NCBI GenBank assembly: GCA_024233395.1
Contig: JACKPR010000004.1
Location: 124,001 to 188,000, forward strand
Direction of reading: 5' to 3'
Source of the DNA: Chlamydiales bacterium
Lineage (GTDB): Bacteria > Chlamydiota > Chlamydiia > Chlamydiales > Simkaniaceae
DNA length: 64,000 nt
Position numbers and translations under genes: made by a program. Shown here in pieces: positions 45,939-54,919 of the stretch. The notes beneath the pieces were generated by a model, which did not search any database, was not told the origin of the DNA, and worked only from the letters and a program-made list of their open reading frames with translations. Position 1 is the stretch's first letter. Each line of letters begins with the position of its first letter.

Positions 45939-46760
45939 CTATAGCGTATCGTAGTCATCAATTTGCTCAGGAGTCACCTTTACGATATCGATCCATGCTG
46001 TTTCAGGGTTAAAATCTGAAGGTTCAGTACCGTATAGATTAAAACCTATTCCCGTTTGAGAATCGATAAACCAAATGCGATCTCCATCATTATAAGCATT
46101 ATACCAATGAGCTCCTTCTCCAATTGAAATAAGAACAGATTCTCCTGCTTTGGTATTCGCTCGAACTCTTTCTTCTACCCTTTCTTGATACTGGTAATAA
46201 CTCTCTCCACCTATTCCTTTAACAGACTCAACACACTTCACCATTTCAGGGCTTAAGTTAAAATAAAACCAATAACTAAATTTCACAAATGCATCGGTAT
46301 CCCCGCCTTCAGCTTCTTTAAGATCTCTTCCAATAAAGTGAAGGTGAGTGTTAAACGCACATTTTGCGCAATGTCCATCAGGGATTTTTGTCGGATTCAC
46401 AGATTTATTAAATAATTGGGCTAAAGCTACGTCTCTATCTTTCAACGCAACATTCTCATTAATTTTTTTCATTGCGCTTTCAAAAGATTCTTTCTTTGAA
46501 GATTTCTCTGGAATGGGATGTGGAACAATCCCTTTATCTAAGATATCAAACGATTCTTGATGCGTTGAATTCGAGCCAAAGCGTGCTCTGAATAAAGACT
46601 TAGACTTGACTTGATCTCCACTGCTGACCTCTAAACGATCGCCAGATTCTTCCTTTTGATACGTTCGGCCTGAATAATCTCTTCCAACCAGGGGATCTTT
46701 AATTGCATCCCTATCTGATTCCTCTTGAATTTTTAAAGAATCTATAGTAAGATTTTCCAT
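45939..46760 (-). CDS. papain-fold (Tox-PL-like) putative effector
   Basis: 273 residues. Residues 1-125 are polar, low in hydrophobics and without a signal peptide. Residues 126-236 carry the pattern of the Tox-PL / papain-fold glutamine-deamidase toxins: Cys131 (or Cys134) in PDGHCAKCAF, His218 in GEGAHWYNAY, and Asp233/Gln235 in IWFIDSQTG. Members of this clan deamidate or cleave host or rival proteins. The layout, with a disordered N-terminus and C-terminal catalytic domain, suits a type III secreted effector. Divergent from the U-box-like gene with 39 bases between. Fold assignment is from catalytic spacing, not from a search. Confidence 0.65.
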   Translation of the reverse strand: MENLTIDSLKIQEESDRDAIKDPLVGRDYSGRTYQKEESGDRLEVSSGDQVKSKSLFRARFGSNSTHQESFDILDKGIVPHPIPEKSSKKESFESAMKKINENVALKDRDVALAQLFNKSVNPTKIPDGHCAKCAFNTHLHFIGRDLKEAEGGDTDAFVKFSYWFYFNLSPEMVKCVESVKGIGGESYYQYQERVEERVRANTKAGESVLISIGEGAHWYNAYNDGDRIWFIDSQTGIGFNLYGTEPSDFNPETAWIDIVKVTPEQIDDYDTL

Positions 46761-46799
46761 AACTAACCCTTTTACAAGTTATTATTATAACATAAAAAA

Positions 46800-47660
46800 A
46801 TGGATATTTCAAATTATTTTATTACAAATCGAGACCCTTTATTATTTAAAGACTTAGATTTAGAACAAACAGATAGTTATACTCTAGAGACGTTCGAAGA
46901 GCTTCAAAGTCAAAGATTTAAAGCAGGAGCTTACTGTTTTATTTGCATTGTTGAAGATAGCGCTAAACCTCATCTCTTTGACGCTTCGAGGTTTATAGAA
47001 AACTGTGTCCTGGAGCATGAAGTTATAAAAAACCCTCTCAACCGGCAACCTGTTCGAGATTTGAAAGTCCTTGTTTCCTCAAAAGATTCCCCCGTATTTA
47101 AGCTCTTTATGACAAGAGAAGAGGTCACAACCCCTCCCAACCATTTACCGATTTTCTGGAATGATACCTCTAAACCTTTAGACAAGCGTTTCCATTATAT
47201 GCTTACTTATGGTAAGCACTTTGAAACCAGTGACATAGAAAAAACTCTCCAAATCTACCAAGAAGTTGCAGAGTTAGGAAGTATAGAAGCTATGAAACGA
47301 CTCGTCGACAAGTACAAGTCCCGAGGACAAAAGGGTGAGGCCCTCAAATGGCTCGAGCACCTGCTTGGACAAAAAGATATCAGAACTGAAGATCTGTTCT
47401 ATTGTGCCCATAACTTCGAAGATTTTGGTGATGATCAAATGGCCCTTAAAGCTTTTAAGCGCGCAGCTGAAAGGCAAAACATGATCGGACTCGGCGAAGT
47501 GATTCAACGATTGGAAGAAGCAGAAGGTGAGGAGGCTGCTGCAGAACTTGCGGGTTGGCGTCAACAGCTCCCCGAGGAGTGGAGAGAATCTACAATGGAT
47601 GCGTTTTGTGAGCACTTAGGTGAGATAGAGTATGACTACTCCCGAGAAGGTTATCCTTAG
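46800..47660 (+). CDS. U-box-like / Sel1-like repeat protein, putative effector
   Basis: 286 residues. Residues 45-105 read like a degenerate U-box: FDASRFIENCVLEHEVIKNP then LNRQPVRDLKVL, comparable to the YDREAIEEWL...P(I/L)TRQPL pattern of U-box ubiquitin ligases. Residues 145-240 are helical repeats of the Sel1/TPR kind (GSIEAMKRLVDKYKSRG, DDQMALKAFKRAAERQN). This pairing is seen in host-directed bacterial proteins. No Shine-Dalgarno precedes the ATG. The U-box call is tentative, the Sel1-like call somewhat firmer. Confidence 0.6.
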   Translation: MDISNYFITNRDPLLFKDLDLEQTDSYTLETFEELQSQRFKAGAYCFICIVEDSAKPHLFDASRFIENCVLEHEVIKNPLNRQPVRDLKVLVSSKDSPVFKLFMTREEVTTPPNHLPIFWNDTSKPLDKRFHYMLTYGKHFETSDIEKTLQIYQEVAELGSIEAMKRLVDKYKSRGQKGEALKWLEHLLGQKDIRTEDLFYCAHNFEDFGDDQMALKAFKRAAERQNMIGLGEVIQRLEEAEGEEAAAELAGWRQQLPEEWRESTMDAFCEHLGEIEYDYSREGYP

Positions 47661-47664
47661 ATTT

Positions 47665-47997
47665 CTATAACCACTCTTTTCTTACAGGGCTAAAAACATC
47701 TAAAATTCGAACATCTTCCAAAACAGTTAAGGTATGGGGTTGATTAGGAGGGATGATAATCATATCCCCTGCTTCTAAAATCAAGACTTCCCCTCCCGTT
47801 TCCACCTGCAACTTTCCCTCTAAAACATAGGTGAACTGTTCGTTAATGTGGGTTTCATTTTTTTGAGAGACGAACCCTTTTTTTACCCGATGTTCTAACA
47901 CCATGGCTTGTTCTCCCACAGCCATCTTTCGCTCTACCTGTTCATTGATTTTCTGAAAGGACATCTTCTCGAACTGAATACATTGATGTTTTGCCAT
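47665..47997 (-). CDS. small cupin-domain protein
   Basis: 110 residues forming one cupin barrel: HINEQFTYVLEGKL (about 50-63, metal-binding motif 1) and GDMIIIPPNQPHTLTV (about 76-91, motif 2 with its His). Small single-cupin proteins bind metals and varied ligands; substrate cannot be told. Ends 4 bases beyond the convergent Sel1-like gene and is likely alone. Confidence 0.85.
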   Translation of the reverse strand: MAKHQCIQFEKMSFQKINEQVERKMAVGEQAMVLEHRVKKGFVSQKNETHINEQFTYVLEGKLQVETGGEVLILEAGDMIIIPPNQPHTLTVLEDVRILDVFSPVRKEWL

Positions 47998-48032
47998 GCT
48001 AGAAAATCTCCCGAAAAATCACAACTTTTTGA

Positions 48033-48494
48033 TTAATCCAAAAACACCCAATTACCAGATTTTTTAGATAAATAATCTTCCAAAACTCCTCTTCCTAAAG
48101 TTTTATAAGTATGGGTTTTCCTATTTTCATCTATACTCCACATAGAAAATTGCTTATAATTTTCTAGGATGTAGTAGCCTGCTGTGACAAGAACAATGCC
48201 ATTTCCAATTTGTTGAAAAGCTTTTGTTGCCCAATTGGCACGAATCATTTGAATTCCTTTATAGAGACAAACAGCTCCCACTCCTGCCATTGTTGCAGGT
48301 AAAGAAATCATTGCGGTTCCCAATGCAGTTAACCCTGGGTGTTTTGTTTTGTAAGCAGTAAAAAATGCGGCTGCGAGAACTGCAGCACGAATAGAAGCTT
48401 TAACATGACCTCCAAGTTCAAAATTAAAACCATCACGTAAGGGTCTAGGAACCAAATATTTTGCTTGAATAGAATCCATCGTTATAAACCTCAA
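48033..48494 (-). CDS. small predicted membrane protein, 153 aa
   Basis: Unrecognised. About three hydrophobic segments (around residues 31-47, 55-80 and 92-112) between polar ends. AGGTTTATAACG precedes the ATG with a weak GAGG-like site. It lies between a cupin gene and a heptosyltransferase gene, all leftward, with gaps of 27-35 bases, so a loose operon is possible. No motif to suggest a role. Confidence 0.6.
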   Translation of the reverse strand: MRFITMDSIQAKYLVPRPLRDGFNFELGGHVKASIRAAVLAAAFFTAYKTKHPGLTALGTAMISLPATMAGVGAVCLYKGIQMIRANWATKAFQQIGNGIVLVTAGYYILENYKQFSMWSIDENRKTHTYKTLGRGVLEDYLSKKSGNWVFLD

Positions 48495-48521
48495 TTTTGT
48501 AAAAAAGAAGAGATAATTAAA

Positions 48522-49535
48522 TCATATTTTAATGTTTTCTACACATAAATTCTTTAAGCATGCCCCAGTTTTACATGTCCGGAGAGCTGGACACCGTTTG
48601 ACAAAGGTTTTTCCATATGGGCAAGGGGCTTGAAAGGATTGATGATCCTTTCCTGGAGGTTGGTAGATTGCTGCAGATGAAGGACCAAAGAAACTAAAGG
48701 TTGGTGTCTTTGTTGTTGCTGCTAGATGGAGAGCGCTCGAGTCGACAGTATAGATACGATCCATTTTAGACATGAATCGTTGCCAAATAGGAAGGGACAT
48801 TTTCGGGAGGAGGGTACTCGATTCTGGAAATTGGGAATGAAGGGCTGCTCCATCTTGTTTTTCTCTTTCTGATCCCCAAACAAAGTAAAAATGACAGGAT
48901 TCTTTAGCCTTTTCTTTTTTGAGGAGTTCAATCCAAGTGGGAAGAGAAAGTTTCTTATTTTCCCAATGAGATCCTGGACAAACCATTATCTTTTTCCCCT
49001 CTTTAAGAAGACTCGCAATCCATTCTTTTTCTTCAGGAGAAATTTCAAGAGAAAGATCGCTCTCGATAGGAGTTGACTTCACTCCAAAATGGTTTTGAAC
49101 AAGGGATAAGTACTGCAAGGCGATCGATTGTTTCTTATTCAGAGGATACCGATGGGTAAGGAAAAAAGCATTTGGCCATTCGGGTGCAGAGGAAAACGTC
49201 GTTCCAATTTTCTCTTTAGCATGAGCAAATTTTGTAATGATTCCTGATTTAATATTTCCTTGAAGATCGACAAGAAGATCATAATGATTTTCTCTTAAAG
49301 AGGAGAAAGCACTTTTGATGGCTTGGCGATGCTTAATAAGATTTTTCTTCCATGTACGTACTTCGACAGGAATGACTTGGTCAATATTAGGATGGGCTTC
49401 TAATAGGTCCTTGAAGGGTTTTTCAACAACCCAATCGACTTTTGCCTGAGGAAACTTTTTCAGAAGAAAAGTCACAACAGGAAGAGATTGAATGATATCC
49501 CCAAGCGAGGTTGTTTTAACGATTAGAATCCGCAT
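48522..49535 (-). CDS. heptosyltransferase-family glycosyltransferase (GT9)
   Basis: LPS heptosyltransferase fold, closest in look to WaaC. 337 residues. N-terminal MRILIVKTTSLGDIIQSLPV is the GT9 signature with the conserved SLGD; then YDLLVDLQGNIKSG and the donor-binding ICPGSHWENKKL-like stretch (MVCPGSHWENKKL, about 185-197), and IYTVDSSALHLAATTKTPTF near 262-281. The C-terminus has five Cys (PCPYGK, RCPALRTCKTGACLKNLC), perhaps a metal site. Works on LPS core with the WaaG-like transferase elsewhere in the window; heptose as donor is assumed from family. Confidence 0.82.
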   Translation of the reverse strand: MRILIVKTTSLGDIIQSLPVVTFLLKKFPQAKVDWVVEKPFKDLLEAHPNIDQVIPVEVRTWKKNLIKHRQAIKSAFSSLRENHYDLLVDLQGNIKSGIITKFAHAKEKIGTTFSSAPEWPNAFFLTHRYPLNKKQSIALQYLSLVQNHFGVKSTPIESDLSLEISPEEKEWIASLLKEGKKIMVCPGSHWENKKLSLPTWIELLKKEKAKESCHFYFVWGSEREKQDGAALHSQFPESSTLLPKMSLPIWQRFMSKMDRIYTVDSSALHLAATTKTPTFSFFGPSSAAIYQPPGKDHQSFQAPCPYGKTFVKRCPALRTCKTGACLKNLCVENIKI

Positions 49536-49635
49536 TTTTTGAAAAAATCAAATAATTTAGTACCAAAAATATAGACATATTGTACAAAATGTTTAATAAA
49601 AAGTCACATACACATCGCGATTCTAAAGAGGACCA

Positions 49636-50940
49636 ATGAAGCACCAAGATGTCATATTTTCGAATAAACATCCTAAAGAAATGTATTTACTTGCACTTAC
49701 AGAGATGTGTCAACGTTTTGCTTACTGGGGCATTGGAAACCTCCTCGTCCTCTATCTCGTAAAATATTTATCTTACAAAACTCCGATAGCTACCCATATT
49801 TTTGGAGCCTACACTGGGATAGCTTTTATTCTTCCCATCCTAGGTGGGTACATTGCTGATAAATGGAACTATAGAAGTCCTATTTTGTTAGGGAGTTTAC
49901 TAACGGCTTGCGGCTGCTTTTTAATGTCAACTCTTTCAGAAACATTAGTTTTACCCGCCTTAGCATTAATTGCCTTCGGTGGCGGTCTCTTTACTCCTGC
50001 GATTTATTCTCTTCTTGGGTGCGTTTATGCAAAAAGACCTCACATCCGTGAAGGAGGATTTTCGATCTATTATTCAGCGGTCAATATTGGAGTGTTTGTC
50101 GCAATGATTATTTTGGGATATCTACAAACCGTTGATTGGCGTCTAGTCTTTATCGTTTCAGGATGTGTGCAACTTTTTGGCATTATCCCCTACTTTTCTG
50201 TTATTAATTCTTTAAAAAAACTTGAGGTTCCTTCCCATTATTTCGTCAAAAAGAAAGATGACCCTCACCATTTTCCTCTAAAAAAGCATGAATGGGATAG
50301 AATTATTGTTATCCTCATTATGACTTTTATCTCAATCGTTTTCTGGATGGCATATAATCAAATGGGATCTTCGATGACCCTTTTTACCCTTAAGTACGTG
50401 GATCGTCATGTGGGAGGATTTTTAGTTCCTACCCCTTGGTTTACTTCTTTTGAAACCTTTTTCTTAATTCTTTTTGCTTTCCCACTTGCTCACCTCTATC
50501 TTTTTCTAAGACGGATCAAATCAAGTGCCAGTCCTCCTATGAAAACAGCTCTGAGTCTTTTTTTCATGGGCCTCTGTTTTTTAGTCATGCAAAGAGCTGC
50601 AGCTCATATTCCTCATAGTGCTAGTACAGCTCTTGAAAGCCCTTTCTACATCATCTTTGCTTTTGCTCTAATGGCACTTGCTGAACTCTTCCTTGCGCCT
50701 ATTGGCCTTTCGCTCGTTACAAATCTCAGCCCTCACCGCTATCGAGGTCTTTTAACAGGTGTTTGGTTTGCGTGTATTGGAATAGGTTTTTACCTAGGAG
50801 GATATTTTGCTGGATTCATTGCAAAGATCAATATTTCTTCATTCTTTGATATCTTCGTGATCACTTCTTTTATCCCTGCTTTTTTCCTCGTTCTCTTCTC
50901 TAAAAAGCTCGATAATATGCGTCACATCGATTATCTGTAG
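49636..50940 (+). CDS. POT/PTR-family peptide transporter (MFS)
   Basis: Proton-coupled oligopeptide symporter of the inner membrane. 434 residues with about 12 helices. The N-terminal helix carries EMCQRFAYWGIGNLLVLYL, matching the EXXERFXYYG signature of the family with changes at the second Glu (Q) and second Tyr (W). IGGYIADK-type loop reads LGGYIADKWNYR. Slightly shorter than the usual 460-500. Intracellular chlamydiae depend on host peptides, which fits. AGAGGA lies upstream of the ATG. Confidence 0.82.
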   Translation: MKHQDVIFSNKHPKEMYLLALTEMCQRFAYWGIGNLLVLYLVKYLSYKTPIATHIFGAYTGIAFILPILGGYIADKWNYRSPILLGSLLTACGCFLMSTLSETLVLPALALIAFGGGLFTPAIYSLLGCVYAKRPHIREGGFSIYYSAVNIGVFVAMIILGYLQTVDWRLVFIVSGCVQLFGIIPYFSVINSLKKLEVPSHYFVKKKDDPHHFPLKKHEWDRIIVILIMTFISIVFWMAYNQMGSSMTLFTLKYVDRHVGGFLVPTPWFTSFETFFLILFAFPLAHLYLFLRRIKSSASPPMKTALSLFFMGLCFLVMQRAAAHIPHSASTALESPFYIIFAFALMALAELFLAPIGLSLVTNLSPHRYRGLLTGVWFACIGIGFYLGGYFAGFIAKINISSFFDIFVITSFIPAFFLVLFSKKLDNMRHIDYL

Positions 50941-50954
50941 CCGGTAAAATTTGC

Positions 50955-50984
50955 TTGACTAATAAGTGAAAAAATCTTTATACA
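50955..50984 (+). promoter_or_regulatory. putative sigma70 promoter overlapping the patatin start
   Basis: TTGACT at 50955-50960, 18-base spacer, TATACA at 50979-50984. A start site about 7 bases on would fall near 50991, at the ATG 50993. If used, the GTG start would be excluded and the message nearly leaderless. Confidence 0.35.
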
Positions 50985-51976
50985 TTTTGCTTATGATTTG
51001 GCGCATATGTATTTTTCTTATTTCTCTATCTCTTGCTTATTCCAAAGAGGTTCGTATTGCAACCTTTGATGGAGGAGGCATTAGAGGTGTTGCGACTCTT
51101 GAAATTTTAAAAAATCTCGAAAATGACACTAAAATTGTCATGCATCAAGACTTTGATGTTTTTGCAGGAACATCCACAGGATCTATCATTGCTGTTTCAT
51201 TAGCGATTGGCATTCCTATGGATGAGATGATTGACTATTACGTGACGATGAGTTCTACCGTTTTTGCAGATGGAGGATATTCCATTTTTAGCCCTAAGTA
51301 TGATCGAGAAAAACTCCGTCTTTCTTTAATAGAAGTCCTGAATAAATATGGATACAATGAAGAGAGCACGTTGGCCGATCTTCCCAAAAAAGTGATTATC
51401 CCAACTGTACGCCTCCATGACCCCAAACTAGGACGGTGGCGGATGGAGCTGCGTGAAAACTTCACCATCGCTGGAGGAAAAAATACAATCCTCGATACTG
51501 TCATGGAATCAACAGCAGCACCCACCTATTTTTCTTCGTATGAGAATTGCGTTGATGGGGGCATTGCTATCAATGACCCCGCTCTTGCTGCCTACTCTTG
51601 TGCGTTTCATCCGCTAAAGGTAGAAAAAAATGGCCTTCTCCTTTTATCGGTTGGAACGGGTTATTTTAAAAAATATTACAAGGAAGAAGAGAATTGGGGA
51701 TTTTTGGGATGGCTCAATCCTGCGACTTGGTGGAGATCTCAAGGGTCTAGCCCTCTTATTTCGCTGATTTTAGATGTCGAAGATCAAATGCCTGGACAAC
51801 TTTTGTCTCTATTAGTGCCTGCTTCTTATCAAAAAATCGATTTTCCCCTCGAAAAAGATGTTCCTTTAGACGATTACCAAGCAATCGAAGCTTTAATCAA
51901 AGAAACCGATAATTATATTGCTTCCCATCCAGTCTATTGGGAAAAAATCTGCTCCTGGATTAACACTTCTTTTTAA
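50966..51976 (+). CDS. patatin-like phospholipase, probably exported
   Basis: Serine lipid acyl hydrolase of the patatin class. DGGGIRG (about 35-41) forms the oxyanion hole, GTSTGS holds the nucleophile Ser70, and VDGGIAINDPALAAY holds the dyad Asp197, so the active site is complete. 336 residues. Residues 1-26 look like a signal peptide (LLMIWRICIFLISLSLAYS). The GTG at 50966 gives a Lys-Lys n-region; the ATG at 50993 is the alternative. A consensus-like promoter overlaps this start region. Patatins are frequent secreted effectors in intracellular bacteria, including ExoU-type toxins. Confidence 0.85.
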   Translation: MKKSLYILLMIWRICIFLISLSLAYSKEVRIATFDGGGIRGVATLEILKNLENDTKIVMHQDFDVFAGTSTGSIIAVSLAIGIPMDEMIDYYVTMSSTVFADGGYSIFSPKYDREKLRLSLIEVLNKYGYNEESTLADLPKKVIIPTVRLHDPKLGRWRMELRENFTIAGGKNTILDTVMESTAAPTYFSSYENCVDGGIAINDPALAAYSCAFHPLKVEKNGLLLLSVGTGYFKKYYKEEENWGFLGWLNPATWWRSQGSSPLISLILDVEDQMPGQLLSLLVPASYQKIDFPLEKDVPLDDYQAIEALIKETDNYIASHPVYWEKICSWINTSF

Positions 51977-52098
51977 TTATAGCTAAAACACTTTAGTCCC
52001 AAGAAATGCTCGTAGTTTAGGATGTTGATTTCCACGACGGAAAACTCCCTTAAATACTGATTTAGAATAGCTTCAAGCTTTCTAAGATGATTATTTTC

Positions 52099-52140
52099 TG
52101 CATAAATTTACGATCTCAAGCTAAATTTATGCAATTTTTT
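52099..52140 (+). terminator. terminator after the patatin gene
   Basis: TGCATAAATTTA (52099-52110) and TAAATTTATGCA (52122-52133) pair perfectly over 12 bases, followed by ATTTTTT. AT-rich stem, so moderate strength. It lies 9 bases from the end of the convergent pseudouridine synthase gene. Confidence 0.65.
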
Positions 52141-52148
52141 GGTTTTTA

Positions 52149-52937
52149 TCAATGGATAGAGTTAAAGATTTTAGGAAGTGAAGCGGTGGCTTGCACTTTT
52201 TTCCCTGTCTTGGGATGGATAAATGAGAGTCGGTAAGCATGTAAACAAAGACGATCGATTTCTTTAGGAAAAATTGTATCACGCCCATATTGTAGATCAC
52301 CGAGAATCGGATAACCCAATTCAGATAGATGAACACGGAGTTGATGGGTGCGCCCCGTTTCTGGATGGAGTTCTAAAAGAGAACATCCCTTTCCTTTTTT
52401 TAATACTTTGTAATGGGTAATCGCTTCTTGCCCAGTGGGTGATGCTCCATAAAGGGTTTGTCCATGAAAGGTTCCTTTCTTACCCAGTTTATTTTGGATG
52501 GTTCCTTGTTCTTTTCTAGGGATCCCTTTGACTAAGGCAATGTAGATCTTTTTTACTTCCCGTTTCTTAAAAAGTGTTTCAAGAGCTTTTTTCATGGGAA
52601 CCGTTCGGGCCATCAATAAAACTCCAGAGGTTCCTTTGTCGAGGCGATGGACAAGATAATGTCCTTTTTCTGGAGCAGACACAACCCCCGAAGGCTTATT
52701 AAAAAGAGAGAGTAAAGAGTCTTGATAGAGAACTTTCAAAGTTCCTATAAGAGCTTTTTTAGGGGGGTGAAAAGTTAGTTTGTCTCCAACCTTAAGTTTT
52801 ATAGAGCCAAACCTTTCGATTTTACCATTAAGACGGCATGCTCCATCTTCAAGGGCTCGTTTAATCTCTCTCCCAGAAAGGGAGGTTTTCTCTTTTAAAA
52901 AACTTAAAAGGGATTCTTCTTTTTTTACTCTAAACAT
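52149..52937 (-). CDS. RluA-family pseudouridine synthase
   Basis: Isomerises uridine to pseudouridine in rRNA (or tRNA). 262 residues: N-terminal S4 RNA-binding domain (about 8-58, KEKTSLSGREIKRALEDGAC), then the RluA catalytic domain with VHRLDKGTSGVLLMAR, catalytic Asp100, and GRTHQLRVHLSELGYPILGD near 205-224. RluA, RluC and RluD cannot be separated by eye, so no symbol is given. Its start overlaps the end of pepA by 13 bases, giving an ssb-pepA-pseudouridine synthase operon. Confidence 0.9.
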   Translation of the reverse strand: MFRVKKEESLLSFLKEKTSLSGREIKRALEDGACRLNGKIERFGSIKLKVGDKLTFHPPKKALIGTLKVLYQDSLLSLFNKPSGVVSAPEKGHYLVHRLDKGTSGVLLMARTVPMKKALETLFKKREVKKIYIALVKGIPRKEQGTIQNKLGKKGTFHGQTLYGASPTGQEAITHYKVLKKGKGCSLLELHPETGRTHQLRVHLSELGYPILGDLQYGRDTIFPKEIDRLCLHAYRLSFIHPKTGKKVQATASLPKIFNSIH

Positions 52938-54403
52938 TCGAGAAGCTCAATCAGAAGGCGGACACCTGATCCCGATGCTTGAGAAAGATGGTAATCTTTC
53001 GGGCTATCAAGGAATGCTGTTCCGGCTATATCGAGATGGATCCATGGTGTTTTCTTGAGGATAAACTCTTGGAGAAAGATCGCAGCAGTGATCGATCCTG
53101 CGGACCGTTTCTTACCAGAATTACGGATGTCAGCAATCTCTGACTTCATGAGGGACATATATTCAGGATCTAACGGCATACGCCATACCCTTTCTCCTGT
53201 TACATCTCCAGCTTTTTCACAAATTTTCGCAAGCTTTTCATTATTGGAAAAAAGACCGGCACGGATATCACCAAGGGCAATAACCACCGCTCCTGTTAAA
53301 GTTGCCATATCAATAATCCGATCGGGACTGAACCGCTTTTGCCCATAAGAAAGAGCATCTGCAAGAACAAGGCGTCCTTCTGCATCTGTATTCGTGATTT
53401 CAACGGTTTTTCCTAAGTGGGAACGATAAACATCTCCTGGCTTGTAGCTAAGAGCATCCATTGCATTTTCTGTTGTAGGAATGAGGACAACAATATTTGC
53501 TTTGAGTTTGATACTTGCTGCAGCTTGAATTAAACCGATCGCAGCAGCTGCTCCTCCCATATCTGCGCGCATATCTTCGATTGAATTGGTCGGTTTAAGG
53601 TTGATTCCTCCAGTATCAAAGGTAATTCCTTTTCCCACAACCATTGTCAGATCTTTCTTCTGTGGAGCACCCCGATATTCTAAAATGACAAGAGCAGGAT
53701 CGATCCGAGAACCACTACCGACAGCAAGAAGAAGGCCCATTTTTTCTTTTTCGAGCTCTTTTTTAGTAAGAACAGAAGCTTTTACCGAGCTAAATTTTCG
53801 AGCCATTTTTTTTGCTTCTGCAGCAAATGTTTCAGGAGTCACATCAAGAGCATTTCCATTGATGAGATCTCGAGCTAAATTCACTCCTGTCAGAATCTCT
53901 AAAGTCTTTTTGCCGATCGTAGGATCTTTTGCACCGACTAAAGTGGCTTTTTGAATGTAAAAAGGCTTTTTTCCTTCTTTAGATTTCCAGTGATCATAAA
54001 CATAGGAAGAAAGAGCTATTCCCTCTGAAATAGCACGAGTCATATCTTGTATAGCGAGTTTTCCAACCTTTGGGAGGACAAAGTTTACATTGACCCATTT
54101 TTTTCCTTGGCAACGCTTCATTGCTGCGCTATAGCCTCGCCTCAATGCTTCCATCGTGCAGCCTTTCTCTTCTCCAAGGCCTAAAAGGAGAAGCCGTTTT
54201 TCTGTCTTGCCAGTCAGATAGGCAAGCATTGTGGCTCCTTCTTTTCCATTAAAATCTCCAGCTTTCAAGATGGGGTTGATGACCCCTTTAAGGTCTGGAA
54301 GGTCGACAGCAAAATCAGCTCCTTTTTTCGTTTTGAAAAAGGGAACGACAACAAGATCGGCCTTAGGCCGTTTAGAAACATTGGGACAAACTTGAAACTG
54401 CAT
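52925..54403 (-). CDS. pepA: leucyl aminopeptidase
   Basis: Cytosolic two-metal M17 aminopeptidase that trims peptides, fitting with the peptide transporter nearby. 492 residues. VGKGITFDTGGINLKP (about 255-270) carries the metal and catalytic Lys residues; NTDAEGRLVLADALSY (about 338-353) is the M17 signature. The ATG overlaps the ssb stop by one base (TAATG), so they are co-translated. Confidence 0.95.
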   Translation of the reverse strand: MQFQVCPNVSKRPKADLVVVPFFKTKKGADFAVDLPDLKGVINPILKAGDFNGKEGATMLAYLTGKTEKRLLLLGLGEEKGCTMEALRRGYSAAMKRCQGKKWVNVNFVLPKVGKLAIQDMTRAISEGIALSSYVYDHWKSKEGKKPFYIQKATLVGAKDPTIGKKTLEILTGVNLARDLINGNALDVTPETFAAEAKKMARKFSSVKASVLTKKELEKEKMGLLLAVGSGSRIDPALVILEYRGAPQKKDLTMVVGKGITFDTGGINLKPTNSIEDMRADMGGAAAAIGLIQAAASIKLKANIVVLIPTTENAMDALSYKPGDVYRSHLGKTVEITNTDAEGRLVLADALSYGQKRFSPDRIIDMATLTGAVVIALGDIRAGLFSNNEKLAKICEKAGDVTGERVWRMPLDPEYMSLMKSEIADIRNSGKKRSAGSITAAIFLQEFILKKTPWIHLDIAGTAFLDSPKDYHLSQASGSGVRLLIELLECLE

Positions 54404-54873
54404 TAAAAGGGTATTTCATCCTCTGCAAAAGCATTTGATTCATCATATTGAGATTGCCCTTGTTGCTGACCAGAAGGAGACTCTCCCCCGCCACCATAGG
54501 AACTTTGTCCTTGTCCATATGAAGATTGCCCTTGTTGTTGCCCTCCTTCTTGGCGCTCTCCTTTCCCAAAAGGAGGAAAAGCGATGTGATAAGCGACTAA
54601 GTTAAGAGAAACTTGAGGTTGCCCTTCTTTATTTGTATAGATTTCAGGTTTGAGCATCTCTCCACTGACAATAATTGCACTTCCTTTTTTAAAGAAAGTT
54701 AAAACCTTGTCAAAACTTTCCCCCCAAATCGTTACCCGCCACCAAAATGTTTCATCTTTTCCACCTCTACGCTGATTGGCAGCGACACGAAGAGTTGTGA
54801 CTTTTTGTCCTGAAGATGTGAAACGGACTTCGGGATCCGCTCCGAGATGTCCCATAATTGTCATCTGATTCAT
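54403..54873 (-). CDS. ssb: single-stranded DNA-binding protein
   Basis: Protects single-stranded DNA in replication and repair. 156 residues: an OB-fold (MTIMGHLGADPEVRFTSSG at the N-terminus, WWRVTIWGESFDKVL), a Gly/Gln/Ser-rich flexible linker (about 107-145) and the acidic tip EDEIPF that recruits partner proteins. GAGGT lies 7 bases before the ATG. Paired with pepA in one leftward operon, an arrangement also known in Chlamydia. Confidence 0.95.
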   Translation of the reverse strand: MNQMTIMGHLGADPEVRFTSSGQKVTTLRVAANQRRGGKDETFWWRVTIWGESFDKVLTFFKKGSAIIVSGEMLKPEIYTNKEGQPQVSLNLVAYHIAFPPFGKGERQEGGQQQGQSSYGQGQSSYGGGGESPSGQQQGQSQYDESNAFAEDEIPF

Positions 54874-54919
54874 AGCATGTACCTCGTATTTGACTAAATC
54901 CTGATTGTACCCGATCTAC

